The notes beneath the pieces are model-generated. The model had not been told where the DNA came from. It worked only from the letters and a program-made list of their open reading frames with translations, and made no database searches. The translations under genes and the position numbers were made by a program. A stretch of DNA of 64,000 nt, taken from the NCBI GenBank assembly GCA_900545915.1, contig URAV01000013.1, forward strand, positions 17,342-81,341, given 5' to 3'. This document shows positions 35,128 to 42,485 of the stretch, piece by piece; position 1 is the first letter of the stretch, and each line of letters opens with the position of its first letter. The DNA is from an uncultured Porphyromonadaceae bacterium (GTDB lineage: Bacteria; Bacteroidota; Bacteroidia; Bacteroidales; Coprobacteraceae).

Positions 35128-36735
35128 ATGGCAAATTTAGATTTAAGCAAGTACGGTATTACTGGTACTACTGAAATCCTGCACAATCCGTCATACGACG
35201 TATTGTTCGCAGAAGAAACCAAACCGGGTTTGGTAGGTTTTGAAAAAGGTCAGGTAACTGAACTGGGTGCTGTGAACGTAATGACAGGTGTTTATACCGG
35301 CCGTTCTCCTAAAGATAAATTTTTTGTGAAAGATGCTACCAGCGAAAATACTGTATGGTGGACTTCTGAAGAATACAAAAATGACAATAAACCGGTTAGC
35401 GAAGCAGCTTGGAAAGAACTGAAAAATATCGCTGTAAAAGAATTGTCAAACAAAAAATTGTTTGTTGTAGATGCTTTCTGCGGTGCTAACGAAGCTACTC
35501 GTCTGAAAGTTCGTTTCATCGTTGAGGTTGCTTGGCAGGCTCACTTTGTTACTAACATGTTTATTCGTCCGACAGCTGAAGAGTTGAAAAACTTCGGAGA
35601 ACCTGATTTTGTTGTTTACAATGCATCTAAGGCTAAAGTAGAAAATTATAAAGAGTTGGGTCTGAACTCTGAAACTGCTGTCGTATTTAATTTGACTACT
35701 AAAGAACAGGTTATTATCAATACTTGGTATGGCGGTGAAATGAAAAAAGGTATGTTCTCTATCATGAACTATCTAAATCCGCTGCGTGGTATCGCTTCGA
35801 TGCACTGTTCTGCCAATACCGACAAAGCCGGTAAAAGCTCGGCTATTTTCTTCGGATTGTCCGGTACGGGAAAAACGACTTTATCGACAGATCCGAAACG
35901 TTTGTTGATCGGAGACGATGAACACGGTTGGGACGATGAAGGCGTATTCAACTATGAAGGTGGATGCTATGCAAAAGTTATCAATCTTGATAAGGAGAGC
36001 GAACCAGACATTTATAACGCTATCAAACGTGACGCTTTGCTTGAAAATGTTACTGTCGCTGCTGACGGTAAGATCGATTTTGCAGATAAGAGCGTAACTG
36101 AGAATACTCGTGTTTCTTATCCGATTTATCACATCGAAAATATCGTAAAACCAATTTCGAAAGGTCCTCACGCAAAACAAGTGATTTTCTTGTCTGCAGA
36201 TGCTTTCGGCGTATTGCCTCCGGTATCTATATTGAATGCAGAGCAGACTAAATATTACTTCTTGTCAGGATTTACAGCTAAATTGGCCGGAACAGAACGT
36301 GGTATTACCGAGCCGACTCCTACATTCTCTGCTTGCTTCGGCGCTGCTTTCTTGTCATTGCACCCGACAAAATATGGAGAAGAACTGGTGAAGAAGATGG
36401 AAAAAACCGGTGCTAAAGCTTATTTGGTCAACACAGGTTGGAATGGAACAGGCAAGCGAATTTCTATTAAGGACACTCGCGGTATTATCGATGCTATTCT
36501 CGATGGTTCTATCGATAAGGCTCCGACCAAAGTTATTCCTTATTTTGATTTCGTTGTTCCTACAGAATTACCGGGTGTTGATCCTAAAATTCTTGATCCG
36601 CGCGATACTTATGCAAATCCTGCTCAGTGGGATGAAAAAGCTAAAGATTTGGCTGGTCGTTTCATCAAGAACTTTGCTAAGTTCGAAGGAAATGCTGCTG
36701 GAAAAGCTTTGGTTGCTGCCGGACCGAAACTTTAA
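35128..36735 (+). CDS. pckA: Phosphoenolpyruvate carboxykinase (ATP)
   Basis: A 535-residue enzyme. The kinase-1 motif GLSGTGKTTLS is at about residue 243, followed by LIGDDEHGWDDEGVFNYEGGCYAK with metal ligands. The early TGRSPKDKFFV substrate segment and the late TGWNGTGKRISIKDTR are conserved. In fermentative Bacteroidales it usually runs toward oxaloacetate, fixing CO2 and making ATP on the way to fumarate, which fits the fumarate reductase operon just downstream. Codon use is biased toward frequent codons, as expected for a highly expressed gene. Confidence 0.97.
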   Translation: MANLDLSKYGITGTTEILHNPSYDVLFAEETKPGLVGFEKGQVTELGAVNVMTGVYTGRSPKDKFFVKDATSENTVWWTSEEYKNDNKPVSEAAWKELKNIAVKELSNKKLFVVDAFCGANEATRLKVRFIVEVAWQAHFVTNMFIRPTAEELKNFGEPDFVVYNASKAKVENYKELGLNSETAVVFNLTTKEQVIINTWYGGEMKKGMFSIMNYLNPLRGIASMHCSANTDKAGKSSAIFFGLSGTGKTTLSTDPKRLLIGDDEHGWDDEGVFNYEGGCYAKVINLDKESEPDIYNAIKRDALLENVTVAADGKIDFADKSVTENTRVSYPIYHIENIVKPISKGPHAKQVIFLSADAFGVLPPVSILNAEQTKYYFLSGFTAKLAGTERGITEPTPTFSACFGAAFLSLHPTKYGEELVKKMEKTGAKAYLVNTGWNGTGKRISIKDTRGIIDAILDGSIDKAPTKVIPYFDFVVPTELPGVDPKILDPRDTYANPAQWDEKAKDLAGRFIKNFAKFEGNAAGKALVAAGPKL

Positions 36736-36770
36736 TATCATTTCGATAAATAAGTATTTATCATATTCGG

Positions 36771-36806
36771 AAAAGGAGATGTCAGAGAAGGCATCTCCTT
36801 TTTTAT
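36771..36806 (+). terminator. pckA terminator
   Basis: AAAAGGAGATG (36771-36781) pairs with CATCTCCTTTT (36792-36802) and is followed by further T residues. It lies 35 bp after the pckA stop. Confidence 0.88.
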
Positions 36807-36844
36807 ATCCGGAATTGGCCTTTTTTGTTTATTATTTTTTTGTG

Positions 36845-36908
36845 TTTTTCAGAGTTTCTAAAGTTTTCGATCAGATAATATTTTTTGTCGGAGAATTTAG
36901 ATAGGCTC
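36845..36908 (-). repeat. MITE-like element, truncated copy G (reverse orientation)
   Basis: On the minus strand it reads GAGCCTATCTAAATTCTCCG, then AATATTATCTGATC, which matches the left end of the family. It then jumps to a stretch like AAAACTTTAGAAACTCTGA, which resembles the right part, and lacks the right terminus. The left end is preceded by TTA at 36909-36911 in the plus-strand sense TAA. Confidence 0.6.
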
Positions 36909-36911
36909 TAA

Positions 36912-37181
36912 GACTTTAATCCGGTATGAAATTAAAAAACAGATTCTGAAAGATTAAACTCAAAGCTATTTTCTTTTTGTCTTTAAATTTGTAATCTGCT
37001 TAAACAGAGACTTGTTGCTGCTATTTATTGGAAAATAGAAATTTTTCGAGAAAGCCTTTTTTATTTAAGGAAAAAATTCTTTAATCACTTGTTTTGTACG
37101 CAATATTCATCTAATTTTGCAATTTGTAAAAATGCGGTAAATCTACATAACATAAATAAATAACTTAAAACTTAGAATCCT
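36912..37181 (+). promoter_or_regulatory. frd/sdh operon upstream region with likely promoter
   Basis: TAATTTTG at 37112-37119 matches the -7 box, with TTG at 37089-37091 at a suitable spacing (20 bp) as a possible -33 element. The resulting leader is about 55 nt. The rest of this AT-rich 270-bp stretch shows no gene. Confidence 0.5.
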
Positions 37182-37844
37182 ATGTGGTTATTCAATTCTT
37201 CAATCGGGAGAAAGCTGGTCATGAGTCTGTCCGGGCTTTTCCTCATTTTGTTTTTAACCTTCCACTTAGCAATGAACTTTGTTGCGGTGTTCTCCGGGGA
37301 AGCCTACAACATGGTTTGTGAGTTCTTGGGAGCCAATTGGTACGCATTGGTCGGAACTCTTATCTTGGCTTTGGGTTTTGTGGTGCATATCATTTATGCA
37401 TTTTGGCTTACGATTCAGAACCGTAAAGCTCGGGGAAATGACCGTTATGCTGTGGTTGCCAAACCTAAGCAAGTAGAATGGGCATCTCAAAACATGCTGG
37501 TGTTGGGTATAATTGTCGTTGTTTTCTTTATTCTGCATCTGGCCCAATTTTGGTATAAAATGCAGTTTAATGAAATTGCAGGTTTGGATTTGGGCGTCGA
37601 TCCTCACGATGGTTACCAACTGATTCTGGACACATTCAGCAATCCGTTGTTCGTTATTTTGTATTTGGTCTGGTTCGTTGCTATCTGGTTTCATCTCACT
37701 CACGGTTTTTGGAGTGCTATTCAGACGATCGGATGGAATAATAACATATGGCTGACTCGTTGGAAAGCCATTTCGAATGTTTATGCAACAATCATTTGTG
37801 CAGGTTTTGCTTTTATTGCGATTTATTTTGGTTTTATCGCATAA
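37182..37844 (+). CDS. frdC: Succinate dehydrogenase/fumarate reductase cytochrome b subunit
   Basis: A 220-residue membrane anchor of the complex, with five predicted helices at about residues 10-32, 50-78, 100-124, 150-170 and 192-218. It resembles the single-subunit dihaem cytochrome b type (as in Wolinella and Bacteroides). Histidines suited to haem ligation appear in FHLAMNF, VVHIIYAF, LHLAQFW and FHLTHGFWS. It passes electrons from menaquinol to the flavoprotein. It is the first gene of the C-A-B operon, 56 bp before the A subunit. Whether the complex should be called Sdh or Frd cannot be told from sequence; the anaerobic lifestyle favours fumarate reduction. Confidence 0.92.
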   Translation: MWLFNSSIGRKLVMSLSGLFLILFLTFHLAMNFVAVFSGEAYNMVCEFLGANWYALVGTLILALGFVVHIIYAFWLTIQNRKARGNDRYAVVAKPKQVEWASQNMLVLGIIVVVFFILHLAQFWYKMQFNEIAGLDLGVDPHDGYQLILDTFSNPLFVILYLVWFVAIWFHLTHGFWSAIQTIGWNNNIWLTRWKAISNVYATIICAGFAFIAIYFGFIA

Positions 37845-37900
37845 TCGGAAGAGACCTTTTTGATAAAGATTTATATTAATTCAAACGAAAACAAACAAAT

Positions 37901-39844
37901 ATGTCTCAAATAGATTCTAAAATCCCCGAAGGTCCGTTGGCCGAGAAGTGGAGTAATTATAAAGCTCACCAAAAACTGGTGAATCCCGCAAATAAGCGTC
38001 GTCTTGATGTTATTGTCGTAGGTACCGGTCTTGCCGGAGCTTCGGCTGCCGCCTCATTAGCTGAGATGGGATTTAACGTATTGAATTTCTGCATTCAGGA
38101 TTCTCCCCGTCGTGCGCATTCAATTGCAGCACAAGGAGGTATTAATGCTGCGAAAAATTATCAGAATGACGGTGATAGCGTGTATCGTCTTTTCTATGAT
38201 ACAATTAAGGGTGGAGACTATCGTGCCCGTGAAGCGAATGTATATCGTCTGGCAGAGGTTTCTAACAATATTATCGATCAGTGTGTAGCACAGGGAGTTC
38301 CTTTTGCTCGTGAATATGGCGGTTTGTTGGATAATCGTTCTTTCGGTGGTGCTCAGGTATCCCGTACGTTCTATGCTCGCGGCCAGACCGGCCAACAATT
38401 ACTATTAGGTGCATATTCGGCATTGAGTCGTCAGATCGGTAAAGGTAAAGTGAAAATGTTTACCCGTCATGAAATGCTGGATGTTGTATTGGTAGATGGT
38501 CGTGCTCGGGGTATTATTACTCGTAATTTGGTAACCGGTAAAATCGAGCGTTATGCTGCACACGCTGTTGTCGTTGCAACAGGAGGATATGTAAATACAT
38601 TCTTCTTGTCAACCAATGCGATGGCTTCTAATGGTTCTGCGGCATGGCAATGTTATAAGAAAGGTGCTTATTTCGCTAATCCTTGTATGGTACAGATTCA
38701 TCCGACCTGTATTCCGGTGCATGGAGATTTCCAATCGAAGTTGACATTGATGTCCGAGTCTTTGCGTAATGACGGACGTATTTGGGTACCGAAGAAGATA
38801 GAAGATGCGAAAGCTTTGCAGGCCGGTAAGAAACAAGGAAAAGATATTCCGGAAGAAGATCGTGATTACTATTTGGAACGTCGCTATCCGGCATTCGGAA
38901 ACTTAGTTCCGCGTGATGTCGCTTCGCGTGCTGCTAAGGAACGTTGTGATGCCGGTTTCGGTGTGAACAATACCGGATTGGCAGTATTCCTCGATTTTTC
39001 CGATGCAATTAAACGCTTAGGTAAAGAAGTAGTAAAACAGAAGTACGGTAACCTATTCGATATGTATGAAGAGATTACAGACGAAAATCCGTATGAAACT
39101 CCGATGATGATTTACCCGGCATTGCATTATTCAATGGGTGGTTTGTGGGTAGATTATGAGTTGCAAACCTCTATTCCGGGCTTATTTGCAATCGGAGAGG
39201 CAAATTTCTCGGATCACGGTGCTAATCGTTTGGGTGCATCTGCTTTGATGCAAGGACTTGCCGACGGATATTTTGTATTGCCTTATACAATTCAGAATTA
39301 TCTTGCCGATCAGATTCAAGTGCCTCGTTTCAGTACCGATCTGCCTGAATTCAAAGAAGCAGAAAAGAATATCGAAGCTCGTATTAATAAATTGATGAGT
39401 GTAAAAGGTAAAGAATCGGTAGATTCTTTGCATAAGCGTTTAGGCCATATAATGTGGGAACATATCGGTATGGCTCGTGATGAAAAAGGTTTGAAAGAAG
39501 CAATCGAGATGTTGAAAGATCTGAAGAAAGAGTTCTGGAGTAATGTATTTATTCCGGGTTCGGGCGATGATCAGAACATCGAACTGGAAAAAGCATTAAG
39601 ACTTGCCGATTTTATCGAAATCGGTACATTGATGGCTCATGATGCTTTGGATCGTGCAGAATCTTGTGGTGGTCACTTCCGTGTAGAGCACCAGACTGAA
39701 GAGGGTGAGGCATTGCGTCATGATGATAAATTCTCTTATGTTTCTTGTTGGGAATATCAGGGAGAAGATAAAGACCCTGTAATGCTGAAAGAAATGTTGA
39801 ATTATGAATTTGTCGTTCCTCAAACCCGTAACTATAAAAAGTAA
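37901..39844 (+). CDS. frdA: Fumarate reductase/succinate dehydrogenase flavoprotein subunit
   Basis: A 647-residue catalytic subunit. The FAD-binding GTGLAGASAAASLAEMG is near residue 41 and the covalent-FAD histidine lies in RAHSIAAQGGINAAKNY. The active-site region with HPTCIPVHGD and the later HYSMGGLWVDYE and ANRLGASALMQGLADG are conserved. It interconverts fumarate and succinate on the cytoplasmic side. Placed between the C and B subunits with short gaps (56 and 22 bp). Confidence 0.96.
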   Translation: MSQIDSKIPEGPLAEKWSNYKAHQKLVNPANKRRLDVIVVGTGLAGASAAASLAEMGFNVLNFCIQDSPRRAHSIAAQGGINAAKNYQNDGDSVYRLFYDTIKGGDYRAREANVYRLAEVSNNIIDQCVAQGVPFAREYGGLLDNRSFGGAQVSRTFYARGQTGQQLLLGAYSALSRQIGKGKVKMFTRHEMLDVVLVDGRARGIITRNLVTGKIERYAAHAVVVATGGYVNTFFLSTNAMASNGSAAWQCYKKGAYFANPCMVQIHPTCIPVHGDFQSKLTLMSESLRNDGRIWVPKKIEDAKALQAGKKQGKDIPEEDRDYYLERRYPAFGNLVPRDVASRAAKERCDAGFGVNNTGLAVFLDFSDAIKRLGKEVVKQKYGNLFDMYEEITDENPYETPMMIYPALHYSMGGLWVDYELQTSIPGLFAIGEANFSDHGANRLGASALMQGLADGYFVLPYTIQNYLADQIQVPRFSTDLPEFKEAEKNIEARINKLMSVKGKESVDSLHKRLGHIMWEHIGMARDEKGLKEAIEMLKDLKKEFWSNVFIPGSGDDQNIELEKALRLADFIEIGTLMAHDALDRAESCGGHFRVEHQTEEGEALRHDDKFSYVSCWEYQGEDKDPVMLKEMLNYEFVVPQTRNYKK

Positions 39845-39866
39845 TAATCAGTAACAAAGAATTATC

Positions 39867-40622
39867 ATGGACAAAAATATAAATGTAACCCTTAAGGTTT
39901 GGCGTCAGAAAGGTCCTAAGGAAAAAGGCCGTTTTGAAACTTACCAACTGAATAATATTTTTCAGGGTGCTTCTTTCTTGGAAATGCTGGATATTCTGAA
40001 CGAACAGTTGATAAAAGAAGGTAAAGACCCTGTTGTTTTCGATCATGACTGCCGTGAAGGTATTTGCGGTATGTGTTCGTTGTATATCAACGGTCATCCT
40101 CATGGTGCTGCGACCGGAGCTACTACTTGTCAGTTATATATGCGCCGTTTTAATGATGGCGATACGATCACTATCGAGCCGTGGCGTTCGGCAGGTTTTC
40201 CTATTATCCGTGACCTGATGGTGGATCGTTCTGCTTATGATAAAATCATTCAGGCAGGAGGATTCGTTTCGGTAAATACCGGAGGTGTACCCGATGCTAA
40301 TGCGATAGCTATACCTAAAGAAGATGCCGATTTGGCGATGGACGCCGCTGCATGTATCGGTTGCGGAGCTTGTGCTGCCGCTTGTAAGAACGGTTCGGCA
40401 ATGTTGTTCGTTTCAGCTAAAGTAAGCCAGTTGGCGTTACTGCCGCAAGGACGGGTTGAAGCTACCCGTCGGGCAAAAGCAATGGTTGCTAAGATGGATG
40501 AGCTCGGTTTTGGGAATTGTACCAATACCGGAGCTTGCGAAGCCGAATGTCCTAAAAATATCTCTATTTCGAACATTGCTCGTTTGAATCGGGAATTTAT
40601 TTCGGCTAAGTTAAAAGATTAA
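39867..40622 (+). CDS. frdB: Fumarate reductase/succinate dehydrogenase iron-sulfur subunit
   Basis: A 251-residue electron-transfer subunit. The plant-type 2Fe-2S site is CREGICGMC with a further cysteine in TTCQLY; the 4Fe-4S and 3Fe-4S sites are CIGCGACAAACKNGS and CTNTGACEAECPKNIS. All expected cysteines are visible. It links the flavoprotein to the haems of the membrane subunit. It is the last gene of the operon and is followed by a perfect terminator. Confidence 0.96.
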   Translation: MDKNINVTLKVWRQKGPKEKGRFETYQLNNIFQGASFLEMLDILNEQLIKEGKDPVVFDHDCREGICGMCSLYINGHPHGAATGATTCQLYMRRFNDGDTITIEPWRSAGFPIIRDLMVDRSAYDKIIQAGGFVSVNTGGVPDANAIAIPKEDADLAMDAAACIGCGACAAACKNGSAMLFVSAKVSQLALLPQGRVEATRRAKAMVAKMDELGFGNCTNTGACEAECPKNISISNIARLNREFISAKLKD

Positions 40623-40641
40623 ATCTGGTCGATTATCTTAT

Positions 40642-40680
40642 AAAACGGGGTTTAGTGTTACGCTAAACCCCGTTTTTATT
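40642..40680 (+). terminator. frdCAB terminator
   Basis: A perfect 14-bp stem, AAAACGGGGTTTAG (40642-40655) with CTAAACCCCGTTTT (40663-40676), followed by TATT. It also faces the converging LuxR-type gene. Confidence 0.92.
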
Positions 40681-40707
40681 GTCTGTTTTAGGCAGGTTCT
40701 TACGGAG

Positions 40708-41670
40708 TTATTTCTTTTGTTTCGTGATTTTCAGTAGCGCTTCCCGAAGGTTCTCTTCTTTTTTAAGTTTCAGCTTGTTTCGTATATGGCAACGGGTACT
40801 GGTTATGTTAGATACCGATTTACCGGTTATTGCGCTGATTGCTGAAATATTTTTATTGTCGAGGATCAGTTCGCATACTGATAGTTCTGAGGGAGTCAGT
40901 GTCTTTGCATATTGTTTTAAACGTTCGATATTCTGTTCATTATTTTGTATCATCTTTCTTACGCCTGACTCGATTTTTTCCCGGTTTTCTTTCCCGAGTA
41001 ATTCAAGCACCTCTTCAGTTTGAGACATAGTCAACCCTTTATCTCTCATGATTTCAATAAAACGGAATACCTGTTGCTTGTCCATCTTTAAGAATCCGAG
41101 AATCGTCTTTTGTTCTATCTCGTATTTGATATTTTCTTTTTGCATATTCGATATGTTTTGAGTCAGATGCCGGCTCATTAACGATACGACTATAAATGCC
41201 ACGAATATAGGGAGTGCGACCTCGATAAGGGTCTCATTTTGGGTCGTATATATACAATATGCGTATGTCAAGGCAGAAATGAAAGTGATTATTGACGGAA
41301 TGTAAGGGATATAGGATATAACCATAAATATAAGTAACAGCCCTATTAATGTGATGTTACCTAATATTAAAGATATGGAGAATGGAGTATTTTTGATTGC
41401 CATAATTATACACTCTACCGATATTTCTATTTGAGATATTAGTGCAAAAGCAATTATGGCCGCAACTGTAGAAATCTTTTTGAAATAGTGGAGAAGGAAT
41501 AATAAGATGATGAAGCTTATGTGTATGCTATTAATGATAAAGAAAAAATTTTTGTTTTCATCATTACCTCCAGTTATGAGAAATAATATGATTCCGATTG
41601 TGCACCCGATCGAGAGGTATGAAAATATTAATTCTCTTTGATTTTCGATTATATGTTTTTCCTCTTTCAT
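40708..41670 (-). CDS. Membrane-anchored LuxR-type HTH regulator
   Basis: A 320-residue protein. Six hydrophobic segments fill residues 15-166, with no signal peptide. A short coiled-coil-like linker follows, then about 65 residues with a GerE/LuxR-type helix-turn-helix: LTPSELSVCELILDNKNISAIS, then SVSNITSTRCHIRNKLKL. The DNA-binding part is thus tethered to the inner membrane, a layout seen in Bacteroidetes regulators near secreted proteins. No receiver or sensor domain was recognised besides the membrane part. It diverges from the secreted-protein cluster starting at 41986, across a 315-bp spacer, so it is the natural candidate regulator; this is inference. Confidence 0.82.
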   Translation of the reverse strand: MKEEKHIIENQRELIFSYLSIGCTIGIILFLITGGNDENKNFFFIINSIHISFIILLFLLHYFKKISTVAAIIAFALISQIEISVECIIMAIKNTPFSISLILGNITLIGLLLIFMVISYIPYIPSIITFISALTYAYCIYTTQNETLIEVALPIFVAFIVVSLMSRHLTQNISNMQKENIKYEIEQKTILGFLKMDKQQVFRFIEIMRDKGLTMSQTEEVLELLGKENREKIESGVRKMIQNNEQNIERLKQYAKTLTPSELSVCELILDNKNISAISAITGKSVSNITSTRCHIRNKLKLKKEENLREALLKITKQKK

Positions 41671-41985
41671 AGTCTGTTGTAATTTGAAAACATTTTTTTT
41701 GACAATATACGGTTAATCGTAAAAACTATACAAAGATAATTGTTTTTTTAATTATTATATAAATAGTTGGCTGATAAATAATTGACTTGAAATTTTGATA
41801 TATTTCAGTATGATTTTTTGTAAATATTTATTTGTTGAATTTAGACTATTTAGCTTTTTCATAACTTTAATGTCGATTTATTATATCTGTCGATATTTTT
41901 TCTGTATTTGTGTTAAACGGGATTAAAACTCTTTTAAGTGTCGGCCGATAAAACTGCTTGATTTTATTATTCCATGATATATAGT
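41671..41985. promoter_or_regulatory. Divergent control region between LuxR gene and surface cluster
   Basis: A very AT-rich 315-bp spacer. On the minus strand TATCTTTG at 41731-41738 is a good -7 box for the LuxR-type gene. A short dyad TACG-N6-CGTA spans 41708-41721 next to it, and the palindrome TCGGCCGA is at 41941-41948, about 40 bp before the first surface gene; either could be an operator, but with little support. No clean TAnnTTTG box was found for the plus-strand genes. Confidence 0.45.
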
Positions 41986-42456
41986 ATGAAAAATTATTTA
42001 CTACTTATCTTATTTCTTATTTCAGTTAGGGAAGTGAATGCTCAAAATAGCGTTAATTCCGGAGGCGGGACAGCTTTATCATCAACAGGTTTTGTCGGTT
42101 TTTCTGTCGGGCAACCTTTTTTTGTATCGCAAATATCTGCTGCAGGTGCAGTTTATCCGGGAGTTCAGCAAGGCTATGAGATTTCGACGGAAGATGGCCT
42201 CGACCTTTATCCCTCTGTTTCGGTAAAGGCGTATCCCAATCCCGTAACCGATTATCTGATTTTGTCTTTTTCTTCATTTGATTTATACGGAGTGAAAGTA
42301 ATCTTAACAGATTCAAAAGGAGTTTTTCTGCGATTATCCGAAATTGTAGAGGCTGAGAGCCGTATCGATATGTCTTCATTATCTGCCGGTGTTTATTTCC
42401 TGAAAGTTCTTAAAGATAACCGAGTATTGAAGACTTTCAAAATTTTGAAAAAATAA
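41986..42456 (+). CDS. Small secreted protein with T9SS type A sorting domain
   Basis: A 156-residue protein. A signal peptide covers about 1-20 (ends REVNAQ). A short Gly/Ser-rich module follows, with FVGFSVGQPFFV and VYPGVQQGYEIS, a pattern I recognise from many small Bacteroidetes cargo proteins. The remaining 75 residues are almost entirely a T9SS type A tail (AYPNPVTDYLIL ... AGVYFLKVL). There is no room for an enzyme domain, so it may be a structural or priming piece. The ATG at 41986 fits the signal peptide better than one four codons earlier. It is the first gene of the surface cluster. Confidence 0.82.
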   Translation: MKNYLLLILFLISVREVNAQNSVNSGGGTALSSTGFVGFSVGQPFFVSQISAAGAVYPGVQQGYEISTEDGLDLYPSVSVKAYPNPVTDYLILSFSSFDLYGVKVILTDSKGVFLRLSEIVEAESRIDMSSLSAGVYFLKVLKDNRVLKTFKILKK

Positions 42457-42485
42457 TCAAGTAATATAACAATAAACGCAATTGG

